Of a stretch of 64,000 bases of DNA, positions 45,389-56,615 are shown one piece after another. The stretch's first letter is position 1, and every line of letters begins with the position of its first letter. The position numbers and the translations under genes are program-made. The notes beneath the pieces were generated by a model, which searched no databases, had not been told where the DNA came from, and saw only the letters and a list, made by a program, of their open reading frames with translations. Source of the stretch: Viridothelium virens (Eukaryota; Ascomycota; Dothideomycetes; Trypetheliales; Trypetheliaceae); assembly GCA_010094025.1 (NCBI GenBank), contig ML991776.1, positions 664,939-728,938 on the forward strand, in the 5' to 3' direction.

Positions 45389-47839
45389 TTAAGCAGATGC
45401 TTGAGCCATGCCTTCGCCGTACTGCACCTGAGCAAATGGCTCACCAGGGGCCATAAAGTTCGTTTGTGGGTTCTTCGTCGCCTTCGCCGCCGAACATCTT
45501 GCCATCGTTGGAGAACTGAAGTCGTCGTCAGCACGGACTGCATTTCCGCTATTCGACATTTCGGTGGCTATCACATACCTTCTACTGATGGAATCTGTAA
45601 AATAAAAGTTCTCAATAACCTTCTTCAGCTTCTCACCTGTCGCCTTGGCGCCTTTATTCTGGTCTACCAATTGTACCTTGCTCAAACTAGCGATGTCCTT
45701 GCTTGCAGGCTCAACAACATCATAGCTGCGTAGCGACGGGCTGATCTCTGCCATTCTATCGCGCAAAAGCTCTACGTCGTCGTAGGGCAAGGGCTTGCCT
45801 AGATATTCGCTGACCGCCCGGATGATCTTCCAGTCGTCACGGGCTGCGCCGTAGAGCGAGGTCGCAGCACGCGTCATCTGGACACGGCCTTCGGTGTTCA
45901 AGTATGTTGCACCCTTTTCGGTATATGCTGCCCCAGGCAGAACGACATCAGCGACTTGAGCGCCACGGTCACCATGATGGCCTTGGTAGATGACAAAGGC
46001 ATCTTTAGGTATGTCTGCGTCAGTGATCTCATCTGCACCGAGGAGCCAGATCATTTTGGGCTTCGTCTGCGCAACTGGGACTGACGGGACGGTGAAGCCA
46101 ACTTCGTAGGCTCCGGTTCGGGATGCAGCACGCTGGAGGATATTGTATCCATTCCACTCGGGAGTGAGGAAGTTTGCCTTGTTCTTTTCGACAAATGATC
46201 CGATGCTCTCGAACATGATCTTCGCATCTCTATGCTCTACGACGCCGCTGCCGACGATGATCATGGGTCGTTTTGCGGACTGTAGTTTCTTGCCAAAGGA
46301 ACCTGAAAGGGCCTCCTTGAGGTTCGTAGCATTGTCACCTAACTTTTCATACTCAAAGGTCGAATCAAAGTCTTCTCCAACGAGGCCAATCTCGAGATCT
46401 GAGCGAAGCCACTGTTTCCGGATCCGGGCGTTCAAAACGGCAGCTTCATGCCGAGGGTTAGTACCAACAAGCAGGATTGCATCAGCTTCCTCGACTCCAT
46501 AAATTTTAGAATTGAATGCGTATGATGAGCGAACATCAACACCGTGGGCAAGAGGCTGGCTCCCCTCAGGCTGGTCGAGAGCAAGGTTTTCTGAATTAAG
46601 GCTGTTGGCAAGGTCCTTCATGGCGACCAGCGCTTCAGTCTCCACGAGTTGACCGGCGATTGCTTTGAATTCATTGTCCTTAGGCTGTAGGCTATTGTAG
46701 GCTTTGCCAATTTCAGAAAGAGCTTCACCCCACGTTGCTGGCTGGAATTGATTGTCTCGTCGAATGAGAGGAGTTGTCAGTCGTTGTGTACCGAGGCCAT
46801 CACAGGCAAACCGTGACTTGTCATTAATCCACTCCTCGTTGACATCGTCATTTAGCCTAGGTAGTATCCTCATGACCTGCAAACCTCTAGAATCAACCCG
46901 AATGTTTGAGCCTAATCCATCAAGGACGTCTACGGATTCAAAATGTCCCAGTTCCCAAGGTCGAGCTCGGAACGCGTATGGTTTGGATGTAAGAGCACCG
47001 ACTGGGCAGAGATCGATGACGTTGCCGGACAGTTCAGTGTCCAGTGCCGTCTCGAGGTATGTACCGATTTGAAGGTCGTTGCCACGACCCGTAGATCCAA
47101 GCTCGGGAGCTCCAGCAATGTCATTCGCAAACCGAACGCAACGCGTGCAATGTATGCACCTGTTCATTGAAGTCTCGGAACCGTCAGCCCAAGTCCGAGA
47201 GCAGCAGTCAGTGTGCTCACCTTTACTAGTGGTCCAATATTCTTGTCCTCAACCGCGCGCTTGCCACCAACCTCGTGGAAACGACCCCGATCCGCGCCGT
47301 ATCTCATTGACTGATCTTGCAAATCACATTCTCCTCCTTGATCGCAAATCGGACAGTCGAGAGGATGATTAGCCAGGAGGAATTCCATGACACCTTCGCG
47401 GGCCTTGTGTGTGAGGGGCGAATCCGTTTTGACGACCATGCCAGGCTGGACAGGCCATGCGCATGATGCAACAGGTTTGGGTGCTCTTTCGACTTCTACC
47501 AAGCACATACGACAGTTGCCAGCAATCATGAGTTTTTCGTGGTAGCAGTACCGGGGTATCGTAACGCCTGCTTTCTCGCATGCTTGTATGAGGGCAGAGC
47601 CGGCTACAAATGGATTAGATAGCTGCAAGGATGAGCGAGTTGTAGAAGTTTGTACCTTCGATAGATACTTTTTTGCCATCTGCGACGGTGGTTAAGATAC
47701 TGCTCTTTCAAAAGTGGCAATGTGGTAGTGGCGTACCGACTGTGAGCTCGACTTCTGCAGGTCTTCTAGGGCTTGCAGCAAATGTTCGCCGGGCAGTCAG
47801 GCACCGAAGCCTTTGCGGCCGTGTGAGCGACCGCAGCAT
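45389..47839 (-). CDS. nuo78: NADH:ubiquinone oxidoreductase 78 kDa subunit (complex I, NDUFS1)
   Basis: Five exons in transcript order: 47839-47737, 47679-47656, 47603-47221, 47173-45579 and 45515-45389, total 2232 nt, 743 residues, the normal length. The N-terminus [20 protein letters not shown] is a mitochondrial targeting sequence. The 2Fe-2S ferredoxin-like domain has [20 protein letters not shown]. The histidine/cysteine N3-type motif is in [18 protein letters not shown] and the 4Fe-4S cysteines in [12 protein letters not shown]. The molybdopterin-like domain follows. This subunit carries electrons from the flavin site in the matrix arm of complex I. The last intron (45516-45578, 63 nt) is in frame and would be read through as extra sequence; removal gives [15 protein letters not shown]. 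Exon 2 is only 24 nt. Confidence 0.96.
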
Positions 47840-49557
47840 TGACTGCCTCAGCATCTTCGAGAAGGAGAGAGTGTGGGTTGAAAGAAGAATGGATTTCGCC
47901 GTGAATGTCGAGGTCCGATGTTAGGATCATTGATAATGCGCCACTCCCGATTGGGCAACCTGTGCCAGGGGGGTAAAACTCAACCTCCACAGCGCTCTCA
48001 TCTTCTTTTCTCCTTTTCAACTCATTCAAAAGGACACGATTATTGTTGGAAGATCACTGATACCCACCTTATCTTCCTCTACTACGTGTCCGAGACTAAG
48101 CCTTGGGCTCCGTAGCTGGAGCAGACGAGGGTTTCCTGATGAAATTCTGTTCCTTACCGACGGCTGCCACATACCTTCCGAAATGAAGAGTCGCGTGTTG
48201 CCCATGAAGTCACAGAGCCGCATTAAATTCCCTGTTGACGCTGCAAGTTTTAACGTTTCAAAGTGAAGGCTGAAAGATGCCATGACAGTCAGGAATGCTT
48301 AGAAGACTGCAGAAGTTCTGTCATTAGGTCAATGTGGATTTCTCTTTGCTACGCCGTCTACTTTCATGTCTACATCGAAGGTCAGTGCAGACATGCAACC
48401 AACGAGGATCGCAGGATGAGGCTAAATGCAGCTCTCTACTATTAGCGGGGTCATTTTGTCTTCTGTATCTTAGGAGCCCTATCAGCGTTCTTGCAATGTA
48501 ATGCTCGCCCTGCAGCATATTTCATGTATGTCAGACTTGAGTCAACTAGAGACTACAAGAGCCACAGTGTGTTCAATCGGCTCATGTAGTACTGACTCAA
48601 ATTGAAAGTGTGGAGCTCTAGCAGTCATTCCTTCAGAACACAGTCGCCTGTCATGTTTGAGCGGCGCAGGCAAAATCTATGGCGTCGTAGCTCCTTGGCT
48701 ACACATTAATCTCCTGACAACGACATCAGTGTTCTCTAGATTTCTTGATTTGCTTTTTGCCGAATGTTCTCTTACAAATCATCTGGCCCAGCTTTCAACT
48801 GAGGCTGATTTTATAAAGATGATAGTCGACTGGTGACTAAAGACATATTCAAGCGATACTGACGAGTCAGAAAAGCTACAGCAGGAGCCAAACATTAGAA
48901 GGAAAAGGCCAAGCGGGTTGCGGAGAGGACTACACGGAAATTATCAAACCTGCGGAGGGGACGATGAAGTGCATCGAATTCAGAGAAGCACATGGTCGCA
49001 AGCGGGCTTTTGACAATGGCGGAGTCAACATGACCGAGTTCACTGGCATCTCAGCTAGGGACACCCGTCCGTAAAGCCTCTGTGAAGGCTCATCGCAGAT
49101 AAGCAGTCAGGGAAGGACTGGAAGACGATGGGTTTTATAGCCTGTCTCTCCTCCGCTACAGAATATGCTTCCTGTTACTAATGCGTTTACGATGTCTCGT
49201 TGCACAAATCGACACCTACAATCAATCCCTCTCGGTCTGTCTTTGCTTTGATGACAGAGGAAGCCCGCAGCTACGGAGTGGAGACTTAAAGCCCTATTAT
49301 ATACATCGGCTCACTTGAAATGAACCAATTTTGCGAATTTCTTGCTGATACTTCGGAGTCTAATGCATTTAATCTTCAGGTCCTTCTAGTATTATCCCCA
49401 GAAGTAAGGCCGATAGACCAAGACCTCCCATCGTTTTCGGAGAATCTAACACCATAACTTCATGATATTCTAGAAGTGTAAGTTAACAAACTTTTGATCA
49501 TAAGTGTGCACCGTACAACCCCAAAATTCCAGTGTCATACATATCCTCTCGACCCAA
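47840..49557. other. intergenic, complex I gene promoter and RNase H1 3' flank
   Basis: The left part is the 5' flank of the complex I gene, and the right end the 3' flank of RNase H1, both on the minus strand. No supported gene. Confidence 0.5.
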
Positions 49558-50920
49558 TCAACCGGCTTCCCCTCTCCTATCCCTCGCCTCCTTCGCGCCC
49601 AACACGGCTAATCCATCGGCTGCTAGATTCCCAGGGTCCTTCGCATGCCCCTTCACCCACTCAAATACAGTCTGACTCCCAACCTCCTCCCGCAGCCGGA
49701 TCTTCTCGAGCACTTTCTCGATGATGTCGCGGTTCTCAACGGGTTTCTTCGCTGATGTCTGCCAGTTCTTCTGCTCCCAGGACCGATGCCATACCGTGAC
49801 GCAGTTGATGGCGTACGAGGAGTCGGACAGGATGGTGGCGTCAAGGTGGTGCGGAGTGAGGTCAAGGGCGCGGAGGAGGGCGGTGAGTTCGGCGCGTTGG
49901 TTGGTCTGCCGGGGGCCGGGAAGGGGCTCAGAGAGGTTGCTGAGTGGGTGTTAGTGATGTAGTCATTGAGTGATGAGAAATTCTGTGCGGGAATAAATAG
50001 GGAAACGTACCGTGGGTCATCTGGACCGAAGAAGACGCCCACACCCGCAATGGATCCGTTCTGACCATTGCCTAAACTACTTCCGTCGGTGTATATTCGT
50101 AGCATGCTTCCCTTACTGGGCCCTGTGGCATGCCATTTCGTCGCATTTCTTTGCTCTTCGCTCTTGTATTTGACTTTGCCAGTCGCCACGTCTAGGATTA
50201 CATTGGTATCAAACCCATCCTCAGCGTCCGGAGGAAGTGGGCCAAGTCCGGGCTCATATTCGTCATCTTTTCCGTCAAGGCCGGGCGTTGGGCTTGCTGC
50301 AGCACCGTTGGTTTTCTTGGAGCTTGCGCTGTCCCTGCTTTTCTTGGCTTTCTTGGCTGGCGGTGTACCATCTGCGGGAACAACGACGTTCGAGACAGCA
50401 TCCCCCACATTGGGTGCTGCATTCACAAACGCTTCAGCTTCAGCCCGAGTGGTGAAGGCCTTGTGCTTGGGACGGGTCCAACCAGTGATCTGCTGCTGGG
50501 CCGAAGCCCAATCTTCGTAGACGCCAGGGACGCGGCCATTTTGTACAGCATAAAATTTTTGAGGCCCTGAAGATGCTAATGAGGAAGACTTAGAGCTAGA
50601 AGTGGCATTCATAAAAGCTTCTGCGTCGGTGAGTGAGGTAAATGATTTGACTAAAGAGGCAGTCAGTACTTCGGAGTTCACTCCGAACGAGTAATCCGGA
50701 GCCTGCACGTACATGTAGCATTCTTGAACCCTCTAACTTGCTCCAAGCATTCCGCCCAGCTATGATATATCCCTGGCTCGTGTCCGACGCGGACAGAGTA
50801 GAACTTTGGCGGAGGCTCTCGCTTGCGCTTCGTACCTGAAGAGGCGGAAGTAGGGATCGGCGAAGTGAGGTTGGGCTCGCCAGCTTCTTGGGCCGCGGCG
50901 GTATCGATCTGGACTTCCAT
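49558..50920 (-). CDS. ribonuclease H1 with two viroplasmin-like domains
   Basis: Three exons in transcript order: 50920-50713, 50650-50011 and 49939-49558, total 1230 nt, 409 residues. Two hybrid-binding (RNHCP/Cauli_VI) domains are visible: KFYSVRVGHEPGIYHSWAECLEQVRGFKNATF and FYAVQNGRVPGVYEDWASAQ. A Lys/Ser-rich linker follows. The RNase H fold then supplies the four acidic residues: IYTDGSSLGNG, QRAELTALLRALDL, LSDSSYAINCV and the aspartate in NLAADG after WVKGHAKD. It degrades the RNA strand of RNA/DNA hybrids in nucleus and mitochondria. I chose the ATG at 50920 because the first domain follows it. The frame stays open upstream to 51448, which may encode a mitochondrial form. The gene is divergent from the DUF202 gene. 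Confidence 0.93.
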
Positions 50921-51750
50921 GGTGGACGATTCGAAAAAAGAAAGGCGACTTCCAAGCTGCCGACCCAAGTTGTGGCGCTGCAGCAAACCACCTATAAGAG
51001 GATTTGCCCCCTGGCCCAGAAATGGGGCCAATTGAGGTAGCAATGTTCTCAAGTACGGTAGCCTCCACGCGAGTGCCTGTATCAGAGGTCTACGAAAGAG
51101 ACCCGTCAAGCCGTAGCCAGGAATGCTGATTGGCGCGGCAGTCTTGCCAGTCAGGATTTCACGGCTGGGAGCAAATGAATCTTGGTGTAGCAGATCTGGT
51201 TTGTTTAGGGGCCCTTGGGAAGGTTGGTCGTGGGGGAAGTTGGAGAGGAAGTGGGCAGGTAGTGGGCAGGTAGTGGGCAGGAGATGGGGAGGAGCTCGGT
51301 AATAAGGCGAGGGAGAGTTGGGGGATGGTGGGCACGAGCTGAGCCAGGTTGGGGGCATGAAGAGAGGGGGTGCCGGTCGGAGGAGGTGAATGGGCATGGG
51401 GGGCTGGTTAGGGTGCGGAGGGGGGACTTTGGGGGGTGTGGTACCCAATCGCGCCCACGATCCCGAACTCCACTGACTGCATCATCCCACCTCCGCCCTC
51501 TCCCTTTGCCCTCCACATCCCATCCCGTCTTTGTTAGGTAGGCTTGACCGTCTCGGCACCTCAACCGCACCTCAATCGTACCATTCCCCTGCGCAAATGT
51601 GAACAGACTGTGTCAATCGTGCCACGCTTGCGAGCAGTTCCAATCCCTTACCTCTGTGGACTTCCCGTTTAATGAGAAGTCGCTCCTCCCAGACGACCGA
51701 TTCTGAAACGAAGGATGCCTTCTTGCAATTGACGTGACTGATCAGATAGA
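50921..51750. promoter_or_regulatory. divergent spacer, RNase H1 / DUF202 gene
   Basis: This region holds the promoters of RNase H1 (minus) and of the DUF202 gene (plus). On the minus strand an open frame in phase with RNase H1 covers 50921-51448 and includes a leucine/arginine-rich stretch (see findings). An AGTGGGCAGGT repeat lies at 51249-51280. Confidence 0.5.
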
Positions 51751-52279
51751 CCCACGCTACGCCGACATGTTCGAGGTGGCCATGTCCGCTTTCTACCGCA
51801 ATCCAACAAAGCTAACCTGAAGAAGGGCCGCCACGCTGCCGACCATTACCATCTGCGTCTGCATCGCGCCAGATCCGTCATCTTAACCTCACAGGAGCTA
51901 GCTGAGATTCGCGCTGCACAGAGAACCTTCGAAGGAGCATATATCCGGACGGCTCTTGGGCAATTCTCCTTCGCCTTGGTCGTTCTCAAGATCTTCACCT
52001 CCGAATTCTATGGCATCGGGGCTCTCTTTGTAAGTGCACAAATCTCGAAACTCATACAAGCAAATCTTAACAACCTAATAGGCAGTCTACGGTACTGGCG
52101 TGCTATTTACAAGCCTATTTCGAAGATGGCAGGGTAACAGACAGTTCTTCTCCGAGGTTGGGGAGGATGGCCTGCACAGGAAGAAATTCAGAACCAGTGG
52201 AAACGTCGTTTTGGTGCTCACCGCTCTAAGCGTCGCTGCTTACGCATCACTGTTGGTGTTGACCTTGAGATTGGCCTAA
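51751..52279 (+). CDS. DUF202 (YidH-type) membrane protein, 5' end undetermined
   Basis: The sure part is an exon ending at 52029, a 52-nt intron (52030-52081) with GTAAGT donor and CTAAT branch site, and an exon 52082-52279. Together they read ELAEIRAAQRTFEGAYIRTALG, QFSFALVVLKIFTSEFYGIG, ALFAVYGTGVLFTSLFRRW, and a final helix NVVLVLTALSVAAYASLLVL. This is a clear DUF202 domain with three membrane helices. In the same frame 51751-51897 is open but contains no ATG, so a short first exon must be added. One option is the ATG at 51767 with a GTGGCC donor at 51776 and an AAG acceptor around 51822 (with GCTAAC branch site). DUF202 proteins are small membrane proteins of unknown role. Confidence 0.72.
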
Positions 52280-54133
52280 ATGCATCACTCTGAGCGCATT
52301 CGCATATCGTCCCACACGACCGACAGCTGAGCCACATGACTCGGGCTTGAGGCTGACTCGATATAATCCTGTTGCGACTATCTAGGCTTTCTAATCGACC
52401 CTGAAAAGATTGCCCTTGGTTACTCCGGATGTCCTTTTACTTTCCTAGGATTCATACCCTGGGTCTTCTGTTGGACCGTTGGCTCACATCAGTCCTGGCG
52501 TAGTCCTCCGGGCTTCTTCAGCTTTCAAGGGATTGGCCTCAATCGGTTTGCGGGGCATCATTCTTGTCTCCTGGGATTTATAGCTGAGATCTTCAACTCT
52601 AGGATCAGCTTAAACTGGCTCTTGCTTGAGAGTCCGAGTTTCCTGCTTATTTCTAGGATAGGTAGATCAAAGAGAAGACCAGAGGCTCTGAACATTCTGC
52701 GTCGTCAATTAAAGAGGAGCAAGATCTTCAAGTTAGTCTAGGGACTTGGCGGAGAGTCAAAAAAGATGCTGGCCTGGTGCATCTATTTCATGAGAGGACA
52801 GGGGAGATTACTTACCTCCTGGAAGCAAAGCATTGGCAATGATGACGATTGCCCTCCAAAAATTTAGCTTCCATGTCGCTCATGCAAATCTCCGGCCAGC
52901 CGATTGGCGCTTGTCTAATTCTAAAACTTTTGCACCCAGCACTCTCACATATCTCGACCTTTGCTGGTCTATGGGAGCTAACATCTGCGATTCTGTTGCT
53001 CGAGACGATAGCTTCTGAAAGATCGATCTTTGAGCCTATGGCTCTTCGAACGTACAAAACTCTACCTTGGTGGCATTTTGAGATGGCTGCTGAAAGTACA
53101 ATTTCTTCTCAGTCAAGTGGGTAGAACTTAGTTTCGCTCGACCCATTCCTTTAGATCTTACACAGGGTCCAGCTTTTTAAATTTCCATAAACATCGTACA
53201 GCATGATGTCAACCACGGAACTTGTTCAGAACTTGAGAGTCTTACGCTTACCATCTGATCCCCATCAAGGCATCCTAATCTCTCCAAGACGGTGCTTTAT
53301 GATTAGCCCTGCACAGTGGACGGCTTTGGTCTGAGGATCTCTTTAGAGCTTGAATATCGTCATGCAGGGCCTTTGAGTAATGTAGCCAGTGCAAATTCGG
53401 CTCTGCCGAGCTTTCAGAGCGCTCAGCTTTGCGAGAACTCAGTCGGTCACCCAGTTCTTTGTAAAAGAGCTGGCATTGTTCGCAAAGCATCGCCTCGCGC
53501 GTCTTACTCAAGTACAGTGTTGACGCTTCGGTTCGTTCAGCAGCCGCAAGACCTTCATAAACGAGTTGTCTATAGGTGGGCTACCTGACTTGAGGCAACT
53601 GCACTACGTACGGTGAAGCGCATTGGCCAATTTTTGTACGATCTCACAGGTTCCGCAGTTGTCTGCACACATATTTAAACCTACCTTACCCAAATATCTC
53701 TATGACCACTCGGGTCTGTAGAAACTAATGTATTTCAGTGTCCTTGGAAAGTAATGACGAGAACGCACTCCGCGAGTGTAGGGTGGTTAGGTAGTGTACT
53801 ACAGTCAGGACTTAGGACCGAGACAACTGGGTGACGGTGATCCGCGATTGGCTAATACCTAAAGCGGGTACGTGGGTACTTCCAACCTTATGCACCTTAT
53901 GCGTGAGCTTAAATCGAGAACCCAATCTAATGACAGCATCAGGGCATCATCGATATTTGAGATTGCCATGTTTTATGCGCTCTTTTCCATGTGCTCCCCT
54001 GTCCGCTCATCGCCAGGGTATTTAGATCTCTTTTCATGAAATTCTACAATCTAGGAAATAATTGAATTTATTCCAAGTTCTCGTGATATATTCTTGTCCA
54101 CTGTTCACTCCATTCATAGAGCATTCAAATACC
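52280..54133. other. gene-poor interval with a HET-like relic
   Basis: No intact gene is seen. The minus strand at 53275-53570 holds a decayed HET-type N-terminus. A plus-strand stretch near 52615-52730 reads WLLLESPSFLLISR and could be a sugar-transporter remnant, but this is weak. Confidence 0.45.
53275..53570 (-). pseudogene. possible HET-domain protein N-terminal relic
   Basis: The minus-strand frame reads a cysteine motif AMLCEQCQLFYKELGDRL, a Ser/Glu-rich spacer, then HWLHYSKALHDDIQALKRSS followed by DQSRPLCRA and a stop. The order of a CxxC pair, a histidine/leucine segment and a Cys-containing LKRSADQGCPLC-like end is the usual N-terminal part of fungal heterokaryon-incompatibility (HET) domain proteins. 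The conserved HET core is not found downstream, so this is probably a remnant. Composition is coding-like. Confidence 0.35.
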
Positions 54134-55168
54134 ATGCAGGACCTTAAAAACACCGCCGCCGAAAATTTTGGTGGGCCCGCCACAAAGCTAGCACCCAAGG
54201 AGCACCAGTTCAGTCTCGAGGAAGTTCCCAGTCTTGCTGGGAAAGTCGCCCTCGTCACCGGCGGTAGTGAAGGCATAGGTTATGGCTGCACTCACACCCT
54301 CATTTCCCACGGCATCTCGAAACTGTTCTGCATTTCACTTTCCAGAGATGTCGTAGAAAATGCCAAGGCCGCTATCAGCGAAGAAATCGGTGCCGACGCC
54401 GCGGAAAAATTCGTTTGGCTCCAATGTGACCTTAGTGATTGGGCTAAAACCAAAGAAACTGCTGAGAAGATCAAGTCGCATACCGACCGTCTGGACATTG
54501 TAATCAACAACGCCGCCCGCGGCATCATGACGCACCAGCTCGCGCCCTCCAACGGTGTCGACCTGCATATGGCCTCAAATCACATGGGCCACGTTGTACT
54601 GACTTCGCATCTCCTCCCCCTTCTTAAGAAGACTGCCGACGCCGGTCACACCGTCCGTGTCGTGAATCTCGCGTCAAACGCCCACCAGAATGCACCAGCC
54701 GAGACCAAGTTCCTCAACCTTGCCGAACTCAACAAGGACTACGGCGCCACAACCCAGTATGGCCGTACCAAGCTCGCTAATATCCTGTACACCCGTTACC
54801 TTGCCCGGCATCTGAGTTCCTCGCACCCAAAAATCCTAGTCAATGCCACGCATCCAGGAATCGTCGAGACGGCGCAGACACGTAAACACATTTTGGAGCC
54901 CTATCCGCTAGCAGGGTACGGGCTTAAATATCTGCTCAATCCAGCTAAAAAGGATATTTTTGAAGGGTGCATGAGCACTATGTTTGCGTCAACGAAGACA
55001 GAGAAGAGCGGGGAATATATCACTCCGCCTGCAATTCCTGAACAGGGAAGTGACATGAGTCGGGACGAGGGATTGGGAGAGCAGTTGATGAGGCTAACGA
55101 GGGAACTGGTGGCGGATAAGACGGCGGAATTGAGTCGAGAGCAAGGATGCCCATTTCGGGATTTTTGA
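54134..55168 (+). CDS. short-chain dehydrogenase/reductase
   Basis: A single exon of 344 residues from the ATG at 54134 (the frame is open to 54062, but the ATG in ATACCATGCAGG is the better start). The Rossmann glycine motif TGGSEGIGYG is near residue 47. The NNAARG segment, the serine in VNLASNAHQN and the catalytic YGRTKLANILY complete the active site. Its length and the THPGIVETAQT tail fit the retinol-dehydrogenase or WW-domain-oxidoreductase-like branch of fungal SDRs. Substrate unknown; probably NADP-dependent. No signal peptide. It is convergent with the acyl-CoA-binding gene, with only 157 bases between the stop codons. Confidence 0.92.
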   Translation: MQDLKNTAAENFGGPATKLAPKEHQFSLEEVPSLAGKVALVTGGSEGIGYGCTHTLISHGISKLFCISLSRDVVENAKAAISEEIGADAAEKFVWLQCDLSDWAKTKETAEKIKSHTDRLDIVINNAARGIMTHQLAPSNGVDLHMASNHMGHVVLTSHLLPLLKKTADAGHTVRVVNLASNAHQNAPAETKFLNLAELNKDYGATTQYGRTKLANILYTRYLARHLSSSHPKILVNATHPGIVETAQTRKHILEPYPLAGYGLKYLLNPAKKDIFEGCMSTMFASTKTEKSGEYITPPAIPEQGSDMSRDEGLGEQLMRLTRELVADKTAELSREQGCPFRDF

Positions 55169-55325
55169 GTCTGAGGGCGGTTTCCACAACTTTTGTAGAA
55201 CTGGGTAAAAAGACTGTGTAGACATTATTCGTAAGCTTGTAAGTGACAGAAATTTCGACACAGATAATACATTATACACATACAGTCATATGCCCTACCT
55301 GGATCTAGTCTTTGGGGAGTTCTCA

Positions 55326-56615
55326 TCACCCAGATCCCCTCCTCCCATTCAATCTCGGCATTTTCAGGTTCGGCATACTGGGCAGCTTTGCCATGGTCAC
55401 TTCCCCAACCCCTTTCTGCACCTGCGCCACAGCATCTCCCAATAGCACCCTCACGGCTCCCTCCAACCTTCGATCCTTCTTCCGCCGCATCCACAGCAGC
55501 ACCACCCCTAAGATCATGATGTCCAGCGTGATATGCTTGAACACGCCCCACACCAACCACCCACACCACGACCAGAAGCCTTGTCTCCGCTGTGCGCGAT
55601 ACAGCGAGCGCGCCTCCAGCTGCTCCCGCAACGCCGCCACCTCCGCCGTCATCTTCACCAGCGCCGACTCCACCCGTCGCCGCCACTTCTGATTTGCCGT
55701 CGGATCCCGCGACGATGACGCACGCGGAGGCCCTCGTGTTTGAGGTCCGGCGTCACTGTGCTCCTCGCCGGCGCCAGAAGAACGTTGGCGCTCGGGCGAG
55801 AAGGTGCGGTCGAGACCGGTATATTGGGAGTCCGGCGCGTCGACGAATTCCTCGCGGTCGGCGTTGTCGTCGACGTCTTCCTCTTCTTCCTGGGAGACCG
55901 GGCTCATGACACGGAGGGATGGTTTGCCGGACCGAGCGGGGGTGGGGGAGGGCGCTGGTGGGGGTTTGGAAAGGGAGGCTTGCGAGGAGCTGAGGTTAGG
56001 GTAGGATGGGGGGTTTTGCAGGCCGGGGATGCTGGCTCCGAGGGTCTGGAGGGGGGACGAGGAGGACGAGGACGGGACGTTGGATTTGATTTGGTCCCAG
56101 ACGAATTCTAGTTCGGATACGAGTTCGCGAGCGTCTGGAGCTTGGGCGGCGTATTTGTGCATGGTTTCAATGAGAGTAGAAATATAGCGGCGCTTAGCTT
56201 CGGTGCGCGAGATTCCGCTTTGTGCCTTCCAGGCGTCCCTAGGAGCATGTGAATGAGAGTGGATCCGGGGGCGGAAGGAGCCAGTCGCAGTCGTACCATT
56301 TTTGGCCATCTTCGCCATTACCATTTGGTCGGTCCCATACACCGTCCACATCGCCTTCTGGATAGCACTCAAATTCAGTATGTGGATGCTGGTCTTCTGT
56401 CCTGGACAATCAAATACCCATGCTTTGCTTGTAGAGGCCATACAGCTTCAATCGATCCCCCGGAGGCGGCTTCTCCGACCCAACCCGGATCTTGTTGACG
56501 GTATTGAGAGCATGACTGAACACGCGATCTAGGATCCAACCTGATATCAGAACATCTGTGGGTGACAATGCGGGGTATTTGATCGAATCGCGTGCTCACC
56601 TACTGAGTCGGCCAT
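55326..56615 (-). CDS. ATG37: acyl-CoA-binding membrane protein, ATG37/ACBD5-like
   Basis: Four exons in transcript order: 56615-56600, 56528-56418, 56357-56297 and 56238-55326, total 1101 nt, 366 residues. The first exon is only 16 nt. Splicing restores the ACBP domain: MADSVDRVFSHALNTVNKI, PPPGDRLKLYGLYKQSMEGD, GQKWDAWKAQSGISRTEAKRRYI. A disordered Ser/Pro- and acidic-rich middle follows (EEEEDVDDN). Near the end are a coiled coil (KMTAEVAALREQLEAR) and a membrane segment HITLDIMILGVVLLW, then a basic tail. This arrangement is that of Atg37/ACBD5, tail-anchored acyl-CoA-binding proteins of the peroxisome that act in pexophagy and peroxisome contacts. The organelle assignment is inferred from the architecture. 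Confidence 0.83.

Noticed and set aside
52615-52730. plus-strand stretch reading WLLLESPSFLLISR then ALNILRR
   Set aside because: It faintly resembles the PESPRWL motif of sugar transporters, but no other transporter segment is found, so it was not listed as a pseudogene.
55740-56111. plus-strand frames opposite the acyl-CoA-binding gene
   Set aside because: They are shadows of a Ser/Pro-rich exon on the minus strand.
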